The notes under the pieces: model-generated
The model's database searches: none
The model's input: only the letters and a program-made list of their open reading frames with translations
What the model was told of the DNA's origin: nothing
Position numbers and translations under genes: made by a program
Part shown: positions 45,451 through 54,057 of the stretch, piece by piece
How positions within the stretch are numbered: position 1 is the first letter of the stretch
How the letters are laid out: each line of letters begins with the position of its first letter
Assembly (NCBI GenBank): GCA_029866325.1
Contig: JARWZO010000022.1
Coordinates: forward strand, 32,689 to 96,688
DNA length: 64,000 nt
Reading direction: 5' to 3'
Source of the DNA: Fluviicola sp.
GTDB taxonomy: Bacteria; Bacteroidota; Bacteroidia; Flavobacteriales_D; Crocinitomicaceae

Positions 45451-46136
45451 CTGGAGCTACGGGCGGTTTGGGTTCGGCAATGGTGAAACATTTCGAAACA
45501 AAAAATGTGCGTTTGGCACTGCATACTTATCAGCATGAAACCTATGCTGTGGACTGTGAACATGCGTGGTTTCAAGCCGATTTGCGCCATCAGGAAGCTA
45601 TTCCCCAATTGGTGGATGAGGTACTGCAACGCTTCGGGAGAATTGATGTGCTGATCAACAATGCCGGAATTTCGAGAAACGGTTTATCCTGGAAACTAGC
45701 CAACGAAGATTGGAATGACGTGCTCGCCATCAATCTCACAGCTCCTTTTTTGTTGACAAAAGCGGTATTGCCTGGCATGCGTACACAACAATTCGGACGA
45801 ATTATCTCTATTTCATCAGTAGTTGCCCAGACCGGTGTGGCAGGAACGGCGGCTTATGCAGCCAGTAAAGCCGGGTTACTTGGATTAACCAAAACAGTTG
45901 CCAAAGAAACCGCCACAAGTGGAATCACCGCAAATGCATTGGCACTCGGATATTTTGATACAGGAATGATTACCGAAGTTTCACCTGAATTGCAAGAACA
46001 AATTCGTCTGCAAATTCCCAAGCAACGACTAGGCTCAGTGGATACCATTTTAGCAACCATCGACTGGCTGTTGTTACCTGCCGCCGATTATGTGACCGGA
46101 CAAACGATTTCACTCAACGGAGGTCTTCATAGCTAG
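45426..46136 (+). CDS. Short-chain dehydrogenase, FabG-like
   Basis: 236 residues. TGATGGLG binds NAD(P), NNAG is conserved, and the catalytic Ser (ISISSV), Tyr and Lys (YAASK) are present. The C-terminus (ADYVTGQTISLNGG) is typical of 3-oxoacyl-ACP reductase-like SDRs. With the deacetylase and FemAB-like genes it forms a compact unit probably making or modifying a surface glycan or lipid. The true housekeeping FabG may be elsewhere. Confidence 0.88.
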   Translation: MEQQVIFITGATGGLGSAMVKHFETKNVRLALHTYQHETYAVDCEHAWFQADLRHQEAIPQLVDEVLQRFGRIDVLINNAGISRNGLSWKLANEDWNDVLAINLTAPFLLTKAVLPGMRTQQFGRIISISSVVAQTGVAGTAAYAASKAGLLGLTKTVAKETATSGITANALALGYFDTGMITEVSPELQEQIRLQIPKQRLGSVDTILATIDWLLLPAADYVTGQTISLNGGLHS

Positions 46137-46264
46137 TATAAAGTATTCCAACGAATATGCTGATTTTTTTGGTTTTAGTCTAAAGGTTAACTGCCCTAAA
46201 TGAGTAAAACTCACATTCGGAACAAGTAATATCAAGCGAGGCCGTTATGTGAGCCGAATCAGTG

Positions 46265-46279
46265 TCAGCCTAAGGCTGA
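46265..46279. repeat. Small hairpin in spacer after SDR operon
   Basis: TCAGCC-TAA-GGCTGA is a perfect 6-bp stem with a 3-nt loop within the 213-bp spacer before the CapD-like gene. No T-run follows. It may be part of a dispersed repeat or RNA 3' end. Confidence 0.35.
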
Positions 46280-46337
46280 TGGGAAAAATAATGTGTCGAC
46301 TAGCCTTTGAGCAGTGCCAATTATTGAGAGATTCCGT

Positions 46338-46345
46338 TATTTTTG
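46338..46345 (+). promoter_or_regulatory. TAnnTTTG -7 element 4 nt before CapD-like start
   Basis: TATTTTTG ends 4 nt before ATG 46350, which supports that start rather than the upstream GTG at 46314. Confidence 0.45.
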
Positions 46346-46349
46346 TAAG

Positions 46350-48236
46350 ATGTTCCCGAAAACCAATACACCGCGTTGGATTATCATACTGCTCGACCTC
46401 GGTTTGTCGGCTGTTTCGCTATTCATTGCGTATGTTATTCGCTTCGATTTAAAGGCCGACAAACAATTGTGGGTCACCGAATGGGAAATTCTTTCCAAGT
46501 CCATTCTCGTGTTTTTTGTGGTGCGATTTGCCACATTTTACTTGCTGAAAATTCATAAAGGAATCGTTCGACATACGTCAACAGTCGATTTTAGAAGGCT
46601 TTTTGTTGCCGTTTCAATTAGTTCAGCTATCTTTTTAGTTTTAGGATTTCTTCGTTATTATTTCTACGACGGTTATTTCTTGTTTCCGTCTTCGGTATTG
46701 ATCATGGAATACCTGATCTGTTTTTTCCTGATGACGGTAGCGCGTTTTGCCGTAAAGCTCTGGTATTTGGAATCGGTTAAAAACAAGGAAGAACACGTTC
46801 GTATAGTGCTTTATGGTGCAGGCATTTCCGGATTGATAGCTAAACGAACCATTGAACGTGATATTCGACTGAATTATAAGATCATCGGGTTTATTGATGA
46901 TAATAAAAAGATAGTTGGAACGCGATTGGAAGGCATTCCGATTTACCACACATCTAACCTCGAAAAATTACTCCGAGAAGAAAAGATTACGCAAGTCATT
47001 ATCGCCATTCAGGATCCGGAAGAAGAAAACCGTGCAAGTGTGGTGAAAGCTTGCCTTGAAGCAGATGTCGAAATTCGCAAAGTACCGAGTGTTAAGAGTT
47101 GGATTAATGGCGAATTCTCAACCAAACAGATCAGTAAAGTGCGCATCGAAGACCTGCTCGGACGGAAACCGATTGTACTGAATCAGGATAAATTGGCCGC
47201 AGAATTGATCGGTCAAGTTGTGTTGGTAACGGGTGCTGCAGGGTCGATTGGTGGTGGATTGGTACTTCAAATTGCGGAATACAAACCGAAGTTATTAGTT
47301 CTGTTAGATCAAGCTGAATCGCCGTTGTATGAATTGCAGTTTGAAATGCGACAATTATTCCCCGATTGTCCGATAGAAGTGGTGATAGGCGATATTCGTA
47401 ATCACGAGCGTATGGAAAAATTGTTTGAAACGTTCCGACCTTCATGGGTGTTTCATGCAGCTGCTTACAAACACGTGCCGATGATGGAAGATAATCCGTC
47501 TGAAGCTGTTCTTACAAACATCAAAGGAACGAAACATTTAGTCGATTTAGCTCAGCAATACAGCGTGTTTAAGTTTGTAATGATTTCAACGGATAAAGCA
47601 GTTAATCCGACCAACGTGATGGGAGCTTCCAAACGCATTGCTGAAATCATTGCCCAATATTCCAATCAATCCGGTAAAACACAATTCATTACCACACGCT
47701 TTGGAAATGTGCTCGGTTCTAATGGTTCTGTAATTCCGTTGTTTAAACGTCAAATAGAGCAGGGTGGACCAATAACTGTAACCGATGAGCGCGTTACGCG
47801 TTTCTTTATGACCATTCCCGAAGCCTGTCAGTTGGTGCTGGAAGCCGGAGTAATGGGAAATGGAGGTGAAATTTTTGTGTTTGACATGGGCGAATCGGTG
47901 AAAATAATTGATCTGGCGAAGAATATGATTCGTTTGAGCGGTTTGGAGTTGGGCAAAGACATTGAGATTCAATTCACCGGACTCAGACCCGGAGAAAAAC
48001 TTTATGAAGAATTGTTGAACGCTGCTGAAAATGCCCTTCCTACGCATCATCCGAAGATTTTAAAAGCCAAAGTGCGCGAAAGCGACGCCGAACAACTCGC
48101 ACAGATTGACACGCTTATTCAGGCGGTTTCTGCCACCCCGAATATGGAAGTGGTACAAGCTATGAAACACATTGTGCCTGAATTTATATCCAATAACTCC
48201 GAATTTTCTGTACTCGATAAAAACAATTCGATATGA
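46350..48236 (+). CDS. CapD/WbpM/PglF-like membrane UDP-sugar 4,6-dehydratase/epimerase
   Basis: 628 residues from ATG 46350. Four membrane helices (about 10-125) and a CoA-binding-like Rossmann domain (about 135-260, LYGAGISGLIAKRTI) precede a second Rossmann catalytic domain. That domain starts at about 285 with VLVTGAAGSIGGG and includes HAAAYKHVPMMEDNP, STDKAVNPTNVMGASKR and TRFGNVLGSNGSVIPLF. These match UDP-GlcNAc 4,6-dehydratases that start amino-sugar synthesis for capsule, O-antigen or glycoprotein glycans. The thioesterase gene overlaps its stop. Confidence 0.9.
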   Translation: MFPKTNTPRWIIILLDLGLSAVSLFIAYVIRFDLKADKQLWVTEWEILSKSILVFFVVRFATFYLLKIHKGIVRHTSTVDFRRLFVAVSISSAIFLVLGFLRYYFYDGYFLFPSSVLIMEYLICFFLMTVARFAVKLWYLESVKNKEEHVRIVLYGAGISGLIAKRTIERDIRLNYKIIGFIDDNKKIVGTRLEGIPIYHTSNLEKLLREEKITQVIIAIQDPEEENRASVVKACLEADVEIRKVPSVKSWINGEFSTKQISKVRIEDLLGRKPIVLNQDKLAAELIGQVVLVTGAAGSIGGGLVLQIAEYKPKLLVLLDQAESPLYELQFEMRQLFPDCPIEVVIGDIRNHERMEKLFETFRPSWVFHAAAYKHVPMMEDNPSEAVLTNIKGTKHLVDLAQQYSVFKFVMISTDKAVNPTNVMGASKRIAEIIAQYSNQSGKTQFITTRFGNVLGSNGSVIPLFKRQIEQGGPITVTDERVTRFFMTIPEACQLVLEAGVMGNGGEIFVFDMGESVKIIDLAKNMIRLSGLELGKDIEIQFTGLRPGEKLYEELLNAAENALPTHHPKILKAKVRESDAEQLAQIDTLIQAVSATPNMEVVQAMKHIVPEFISNNSEFSVLDKNNSI

Positions 48237-48640
48237 TTGAACCGTTAAGACTCAAAGTGCGTTTTTCCGACTGCGATATGATGCAGCATGTCAATAATGC
48301 CGTTTACCTCAACTATTTTGAAGAAGCGCGTATTCATTATTTCCGCCAGATACTCGGAATAGATTGGGATTGGAAGCGTGAGGGGATTTTATTGCGCAAA
48401 AACGAATTGGAATACCTGAAACCTGTCTTTTTGCATGATCCGGTAGAAATAACAGTGTATTTGAAACACCTTGGCGATAAAAGCTTTACACTGACCTACG
48501 AAGTGCGTGTGAATCAAGATTTACGTACCACCGGAACATCTGTGTTGGTATGTTTTGACAGTCAGGTTATGCGTTCCATTACCATTCCTGCAAAGATGCG
48601 CGAAGGTCTCAATCGCATTCCGCTTTTGCTGGAACAATAA
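48233..48640 (+). CDS. 4-hydroxybenzoyl-CoA thioesterase-fold acyl-CoA thioesterase
   Basis: 135 residues. VRFSDCDMMQHVNNAVYLNYFEEAR holds the catalytic-type Asp and the HxNNxxYL signature of YbgC/FadM-like hot-dog thioesterases. It hydrolyses acyl-CoA or acyl-ACP in the cytosol. Its ATG overlaps the CapD-like gene's stop by 4 bp (ATGA), though the functional link to sugar metabolism is unclear. Confidence 0.9.
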   Translation: MIEPLRLKVRFSDCDMMQHVNNAVYLNYFEEARIHYFRQILGIDWDWKREGILLRKNELEYLKPVFLHDPVEITVYLKHLGDKSFTLTYEVRVNQDLRTTGTSVLVCFDSQVMRSITIPAKMREGLNRIPLLLEQ

Positions 48641-48659
48641 TTGCTCACAATTAAAAAAG

Positions 48660-50048
48660 ATGTTTATGAAATGGTGTACACTCTTGCTGTTTTTTGTTGC
48701 TATAAAAGCTGTTGCTCAACCTGGAATTCCGGTAATTAAGAAAGACAGTTGCTACAAAATTGCCGATGCCCGCAAAGGAAAACGCTTTACCGAATGGGAT
48801 TGCGGTAAATTGGCCGGAGTGGTTGATTGCAACGAAAAACTGGAATTGGATGAAGCTTCCAATACCGTGATCACTGCTTCAGCAAAGAAACCGTTTTCGG
48901 GTCAATGCGAAACCTGTCACATGAACGGAATTTTGGAACGCCGTGTGACTTTTGTGAACGGAAAGACCAACGGAACTGATACGACTTATTATGCTTCGGG
49001 TTGCCCCATGGTGATTCGTACCCACGTGCAAGGCGTTGAAAACGGACATTGGACTTATTTCTATGATTCACTTGGAACAGTGGCTTGGGAAATGAACTAT
49101 TCCGTGGGACAAAAACACGGGTCGCAAATTTTCTACTCGCGTAAACCAAAAGCCTCTTCAGGTGATACAACGAAGTACGAAAACTACATCAACGGGGTTT
49201 TGCAAGGTCCGAAAGTAAGCTACAACAGCAAAGGCAAGCGCACCAAACAAAGCAATTATGTCAACGGATTATTAGAGGGCGCCTTTTTGGTGTATAACAA
49301 CGAAGGAAAAATCATCGAAGAGATCAATTACAAAGGAGGTAAACGCGATGGTATCAGCAAGTATTATTACGATGACGGAGTGTTGTTGCGTACCGAAAGT
49401 TGGTCCATGGATACGAAGAACGGTGAGTTTAAGACCTTTTATTACGACGGAACGATTCAAACGCTCGAAAACTACAAGAAATCTTCCGGAAAACCCGAGG
49501 AGCGCATGGATGTGGAAATCTACGAAGTTCCAACCAAGCAACAAGCCGAATTGACCTACGAACTATTAGGCAAGCGCACGAAGGAAGAAAAAATCCGTGA
49601 ACAAGTGGGCGAAGGCTTGAATGTGACGAAAACTCAGGCTGTTGATCCGAGCCAAACTCCCCTTATTAAAGGCGAAAAACTGGTTCGTGGATTGAATAAA
49701 CCTTACGAGAAAGACAAAAAATATTATGTCGTGCTCGTTCACCAAGTTGTTTCCATTCCACAGAAAGAAGTGAAAGAAGGTTGGTTTGAAGAATATTTCC
49801 CCGATCAGAAGAAAAAACGTCGTGCACTCTACAAAAAAGATGTACTCATCGAAGAATATGTATGGGATGAATCAGGTCGTTTGATCAAGTCAATGGGCGG
49901 TAATGAAGGTGGCGCAGCTGAAGATGATGCCGTTCCAACAAAAGGAAAGAAGAAAAAAGAGAAGAAGCCCAAAAAGAAAAAGGAGAAAAAACCGAAAAAA
50001 GGAGAAGAGCCGAAATCCGAGACCACTGAACCAGCAAAAACGGAATGA
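48660..50048 (+). CDS. Secreted MORN-repeat protein with Lys/Glu-rich tail
   Basis: 462 residues from ATG 48660 (or 48666), giving the signal peptide MFMKWCTLLLFFVAIKAVAQ. The open frame upstream overlaps the thioesterase and is not coding. Several MORN/YwqK-type repeats lie at about 85-260 (ENGHWTYFYDS, NYINGVLQGPKVSYNSKG, NYVNGLLEGAFLVYNNEG, KRDGISKYYYDDG, KNGEFKTFYYDG). The last ~45 residues are nearly pure Lys/Glu/Pro. It is probably periplasmic or surface-exposed; role unknown. Confidence 0.75.
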   Translation: MFMKWCTLLLFFVAIKAVAQPGIPVIKKDSCYKIADARKGKRFTEWDCGKLAGVVDCNEKLELDEASNTVITASAKKPFSGQCETCHMNGILERRVTFVNGKTNGTDTTYYASGCPMVIRTHVQGVENGHWTYFYDSLGTVAWEMNYSVGQKHGSQIFYSRKPKASSGDTTKYENYINGVLQGPKVSYNSKGKRTKQSNYVNGLLEGAFLVYNNEGKIIEEINYKGGKRDGISKYYYDDGVLLRTESWSMDTKNGEFKTFYYDGTIQTLENYKKSSGKPEERMDVEIYEVPTKQQAELTYELLGKRTKEEKIREQVGEGLNVTKTQAVDPSQTPLIKGEKLVRGLNKPYEKDKKYYVVLVHQVVSIPQKEVKEGWFEEYFPDQKKKRRALYKKDVLIEEYVWDESGRLIKSMGGNEGGAAEDDAVPTKGKKKKEKKPKKKKEKKPKKGEEPKSETTEPAKTE

Positions 50049-50049
50049 T

Positions 50050-50250
50050 TTTCACCACAAAGGCACAAAGTTTTTTTGAAGGATAGATGTTTTAAGTTCA
50101 CAAAGGGATTTATGTAGCTTCACCTTTAACCTTTATTTATAAGAGATTTTTTAAAGAATAGGAGATCACGAAAGTGATCTACCAGTATTCCCTTTGTGTA
50201 CTTTTAACACGCCAAACTTGTCCGTTTTTCTTTGTGCCTTTGTGGTGAAA
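50050..50250. repeat. 201-bp nested inverted-repeat element
   Basis: Outer 21-bp arms (50050-50070 and 50230-50250) are perfect complements. A second pair CACAAAGGGA/TCCCTTTGTG (50099-50108 and 50189-50198) and a central AGATCAC-GAAA-GTGATCT hairpin (50163-50180) nest inside. It fills the spacer between convergent genes. The 3' part is about 80% identical to 55936-55990. Confidence 0.8.
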
Positions 50251-50266
50251 GAATATGCAGTTCTTC

Positions 50267-51343
50267 CTACGTTTTCTGCCCGAGTAGTCTCAGGAATCTA
50301 TAATGTGACTTCACCGCTTCACCGATACTCGAAAATTCAACATACGGATAATTGAACTCAGCTGCTGTTTCGCGTACAATTGGAGCCAATTGTTCATAAT
50401 GCGCCGCGTTGATGTGCTGAAATAAATGATGTTCAATTTGCAGGTTGACTCCTGCTATATACCAATTGAATAAGCGATTTTTAATAGCAAAATTAGCGGT
50501 TCCCACCAACTGATTTTCGGCCCACGTCATTTCCTGCTTATCGTCCGCTTTGTATGGAATCATTACGGTTTGTTCGTTCAAGTGTTCAACTTGTAGGGCA
50601 TGCGTCACAATCGTTCCCGCAACGGCGTGCATGATCAACTGTCCGATCAAGACTTGCCACCAGGTAAAACCAATCGCCAAGGGTAAATAGATGAATACGA
50701 CTATATAATAGATTTTGGTGATCCAGAAAATGAGGTGTTCGGTCAACGTATGTTGCTTTTGCTCACCAAGCCCGTTTCTGCGGTAGCGAAAGAGTTTTTC
50801 AAAATCGAGAATGAAAATCCAGAAAATAGTAAACAAACCATAAACCAACGCCGCATAAATGTGTTGAAAACGGTGCATCTTTTTGTGTGGAGCATCTGTT
50901 GAAAAACGCAGCACATCACCTTCCTTCAGGGCTTCGTCGTATTCGTAAATATTGGTATACGCATGGTGAAAAACATCATGCTTGATGTGCCAGATGTAAT
51001 CACTTACACCAACGAGATTAAACGACAAACTCCAAAGCCGATTCACCCATGCTTTTTCTGAAACGGTATTATGAGAAGCCTGATGACTGATTGCCAAACC
51101 GATTCCTGCCATGAGTAATCCTGCCAAAAAGCAAAGCCCCATGTTGACATAATTGTTGAACAATTGCAGGTAAATGGTCACCACACTTCCGCAAAACAAA
51201 CTGACCATCAAGATTGCTCGCACATACCAAGAAGTTGTTGCATATTTTGAAATTCCTTTGCTTGAAAAATAAGTATTCACCCTTTCGGTAAGCGTAGTGT
51301 AGAAGCGTTGGTCATCCGATTTATAGAGAGGTAGATCTTGCAT
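50267..51343 (-). CDS. Membrane fatty-acid desaturase (acyl-CoA/lipid type)
   Basis: 358 residues from ATG 51343. A longer open frame to 51517 lacks membrane or domain features. The three histidine boxes are HQASH, HDVFHH and QIEHH (about 105, 142 and 310), with four membrane segments between them. The C-terminal QIEHHLFQHIN marks the front-end/sphingolipid-like subgroup. It introduces a double bond in membrane lipid acyl chains using a di-iron centre and may serve cold adaptation. Divergent from the TonB receptor gene. Confidence 0.88.
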   Translation of the reverse strand: MQDLPLYKSDDQRFYTTLTERVNTYFSSKGISKYATTSWYVRAILMVSLFCGSVVTIYLQLFNNYVNMGLCFLAGLLMAGIGLAISHQASHNTVSEKAWVNRLWSLSFNLVGVSDYIWHIKHDVFHHAYTNIYEYDEALKEGDVLRFSTDAPHKKMHRFQHIYAALVYGLFTIFWIFILDFEKLFRYRRNGLGEQKQHTLTEHLIFWITKIYYIVVFIYLPLAIGFTWWQVLIGQLIMHAVAGTIVTHALQVEHLNEQTVMIPYKADDKQEMTWAENQLVGTANFAIKNRLFNWYIAGVNLQIEHHLFQHINAAHYEQLAPIVRETAAEFNYPYVEFSSIGEAVKSHYRFLRLLGQKT

Positions 51344-51692
51344 GTGTTTCAAAATGATAGTACAAGTATAGTTGAAAAGCGCCGATTTAGGTGTTAAAAT
51401 CTGAGTTCGGATACCTCTGATTTTACTTCCGGTTTTCCACCATTCACCGATCAATCGCTCCAGTTTACCTCGCTTTAAAACAAAATAACCATTCAGTTGT
51501 TTATTGAATAGACACACTTATTTTGCTCCGAAAATCAGATGTTCCATACCGATGAAAACTGTAATTCATCCCAAAAATGAAGATTTTTCAGGCTTTCCAT
51601 TCGTCCCATATCCTTGCAAGATATACCATTCACCGATTTTTGTTCCCCGAATTGGAATCTTACATCTACATTTGTACCGTAAAAATTAAGCA
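51344..51692. other. 349-bp divergent spacer between desaturase and TonB receptor
   Basis: No convincing gene is seen. A 61-codon frame on the plus strand at 51504-51689 lacks any family look. It holds the receptor's -7 element at 51667-51674 and probably the desaturase promoter near 51350-51375, where TCATTTTG on the minus strand is a near match. Confidence 0.6.
51667..51674 (+). promoter_or_regulatory. TAnnTTTG -7 element for TonB receptor
   Basis: TACATTTG lies 18 nt before ATG 51693. The -33 position has no clean TTG at 19 bp. Confidence 0.45.
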
Positions 51693-53873
51693 ATGACAAA
51701 ACAGTTTACAATAACACTATTTTCTATTCTTTCACTGCTGTTTCTAGTAATAACTCCTTTAGCAACAATGGCGCAAAGTACCATTAATGGTGAAGTGAAA
51801 AACCAAAAAGGCGAGGCGGCAAGTTTTGCCAGTGTTTCCATTCAAGGAACAGTAGATGGAACCACTACCGGAGTAGATGGTAAATTCAGCTTTACAACCA
51901 ATCTGAAAGGTCCGCAAACATTAATGGTGAATTTAATCGGATACAATAAAGCGTTTCAATCCATTAATTTAGCCGATACGGTTTATACCGTTACTATTCA
52001 GTTACAAGCTTCAGCTAGGCAATTGGAAGAAGTTACCATTACTGCCGGAACCATCGAAGCGAACAATGACCGATCAGTTGCAGTATTGAAACCCTTAGAT
52101 ATTGTTACAACAGCTGGTGCGCAAGCAGACGTTATTGGTGCAATTCAAACGTTGCCTGGTGTTCAGCGCAATGGTGGTGATCAAACCGGACTCATGGTAC
52201 GCGGAGGTGATGTGAGTGAAAGCAGTGTAATTGTTGATGGTACAATTACTCAAAATGCATTTAATAGCTCGGTACCGGGAGTGGCGCAGCGCAGTCGTTT
52301 AAATCCCTTTTCGTTTAAAGGAACTGCTTTTAGTAGTGGTGGTTATACCGTTCGTTACGGACAAGCACTTTCTGCCATACTCGATTTGCAAACAACCGAT
52401 TTACCCGAAAAAAACAATATGAATATTGGCGTGAACTTTGCAGGCGGTTATGTCTCCGGATCAAAATTAATGGGGAAAAACGCTGTGGAATACGCTGCTA
52501 ATTATACCAATATCGCTCCTTATTTGGCTATTGCCAATACGAATGTGGACTTTTATGATGTTCCGCAAGGTGGCGGTATTTCGGCACGTTATGTTTCCAG
52601 AACAGAAAACAACGGAATTTTTAAGATGAATCTTACGCATGCGTTTAACAAATCCGGGATTACCATTCCCGATCCGACAACGGCTGGAGCTTCACTTAAT
52701 TTTGGAATTAAAAATGAAAACACCCTTTTAACAACGTCTTATAAATATTTCATCAATGAGCATGTAAAACTGTTTTCAGCCTTTTCTTACAGCAACAATA
52801 CGGATAATGTTTCTTGGGGAGCAGAACCGCTCTACCGCAACGATGATCGTTTGCAAGGAAGGTTAGAACTGTGGTTTGAAACCAAGGAACGCAAATTAAA
52901 TGTGCTGATTGGTTCAGATGTGCAACGATACAACTTTACGCAACGTTTTGACACCTTGATAGGTCAGTTTAGTGAGTTAATGAGTGCCGGTTATGTAGAA
53001 GCCGAATGGAAACCGATTTTATGGTTTGCTATTAAACCCGGAGTGCGTGGTGAATATTCGCAGTTCTTGGGAAGAGGAAATATTGTTCCACGTGCTGCCT
53101 TTGCAATTAGAACCGGTGAAGCGAGCCAAGTTTCTGCCGCCACCGGAATGTTTTACCAAGCCGCCTCAACCAACTATTTGTTGCAAGGTTATCGTCCCGA
53201 CTTTCAACAGTCGATTCATTACATGTTGAATTACCAATGGATGAAGAAAGACCGTACCCTGCGTGTTGAAGGATATTACAAAAGCTACGATCAATTGGTG
53301 CGCGAAAACGGAACGGTTTATACACCGAATCAATTTCGGTTTGACTTTGGAACGGTTGACAATTCCGGATCAGGTTATGCGCAAGGAATTGATTTTTTCT
53401 GGCGCGACCGCAAGTCAATCAAAAACTTCGACTACTGGATTTCTTATAGCTATGTTGACACCAAGCGTTTGTACCAAAATTATGTCGATAAAGTAACCCC
53501 TGATTACGTTTCGGATCATAACTTGAATGTAATTGCCAAATACTTTATCATGAAGTGGCAAACCAACATTTCTGCCACGTATAGCTACGCAAGCGGTCGT
53601 CCTTACTATGATCCGAATTCTACGGAGTTTTTATCGGGAAAAGCCCCCGATTTTCACAATTTTTCAGTCACAATCAGCTACCTCACTACCATTCGCAGAA
53701 TGTTTACGGTGTTTTACCTGAGCTTAGACAATGTAACCAATCAGAAAAACGTATTGGGCTACCGTTACAGTGCCGATGGAACACAGCGTTTCCCGATTAT
53801 TCCTCCTATGTACCGTTCGATATTCTTAGGAGTGAATTTCTCACTCACAGAGTTTAATAAAGATGAATTATAG
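51693..53873 (+). CDS. TonB-dependent outer-membrane receptor with CarboxypepD_reg-like domain
   Basis: 726 residues with a signal peptide ending MAQ near residue 28. Residues 30-110 form the beta-sandwich extension common in Bacteroidetes receptors (INGEVKNQKGEAASFASVSI...GVDGKFSF). The plug follows (about 130-240; LPGVQRNGGDQTGLMVRGGDVSESSVIVDG), then a strand-rich barrel with a C-terminal aromatic-rich end. It imports an unknown large ligand with TonB energy. It is followed by a small inverted-repeat element and then the helical secreted protein. Confidence 0.9.
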   Translation: MTKQFTITLFSILSLLFLVITPLATMAQSTINGEVKNQKGEAASFASVSIQGTVDGTTTGVDGKFSFTTNLKGPQTLMVNLIGYNKAFQSINLADTVYTVTIQLQASARQLEEVTITAGTIEANNDRSVAVLKPLDIVTTAGAQADVIGAIQTLPGVQRNGGDQTGLMVRGGDVSESSVIVDGTITQNAFNSSVPGVAQRSRLNPFSFKGTAFSSGGYTVRYGQALSAILDLQTTDLPEKNNMNIGVNFAGGYVSGSKLMGKNAVEYAANYTNIAPYLAIANTNVDFYDVPQGGGISARYVSRTENNGIFKMNLTHAFNKSGITIPDPTTAGASLNFGIKNENTLLTTSYKYFINEHVKLFSAFSYSNNTDNVSWGAEPLYRNDDRLQGRLELWFETKERKLNVLIGSDVQRYNFTQRFDTLIGQFSELMSAGYVEAEWKPILWFAIKPGVRGEYSQFLGRGNIVPRAAFAIRTGEASQVSAATGMFYQAASTNYLLQGYRPDFQQSIHYMLNYQWMKKDRTLRVEGYYKSYDQLVRENGTVYTPNQFRFDFGTVDNSGSGYAQGIDFFWRDRKSIKNFDYWISYSYVDTKRLYQNYVDKVTPDYVSDHNLNVIAKYFIMKWQTNISATYSYASGRPYYDPNSTEFLSGKAPDFHNFSVTISYLTTIRRMFTVFYLSLDNVTNQKNVLGYRYSADGTQRFPIIPPMYRSIFLGVNFSLTEFNKDEL

Positions 53874-54035
53874 AGTCTGTTTAAAATTCGGATTATGATA
53901 AGGATTATAGTGTATTTTTGTGCGAAAAGAGGCGCGTTTTACAGTCATAATGGAGTGATTCTGGCGAAAAAACGCAACGAATTTGTAGCCAAAAAGACAC
54001 ATAATCAAATTGAAAGACGAGATTTAAACAGACTC
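53873..54035. mobile_element. 163-bp MITE-like element with 13-bp terminal inverted repeats
   Basis: GAGTCTGTTTAAA (53873-53885) and TTTAAACAGACTC (54023-54035) are perfect terminal inverted repeats. Inside, GCGTTTT (53934-53940) and AAAACGC (53969-53975) form a second stem. There is no open frame. The left end begins at the TAG stop of the TonB receptor gene. No clear target-site duplication was seen, so an alternative is a structured RNA or a terminator-like element. Confidence 0.6.
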
Positions 54036-54057
54036 ATTTTTAACCAATAAAAGACCA

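Noticed and set aside
46249..46452. 67-residue frame before the CapD-like gene
   Set aside because: Overlaps the true start region in another frame and contains the promoter; no conserved features.
48555..48659. Extension of the MORN protein into the thioesterase gene
   Set aside because: Out of frame overlap with a well-supported gene; the signal peptide starts at 48660.
51344..51517. 58-residue N-terminal extension of the desaturase
   Set aside because: No membrane or conserved character, whereas MQDLPLYKSDDQRFY at 51343 fits the family start.
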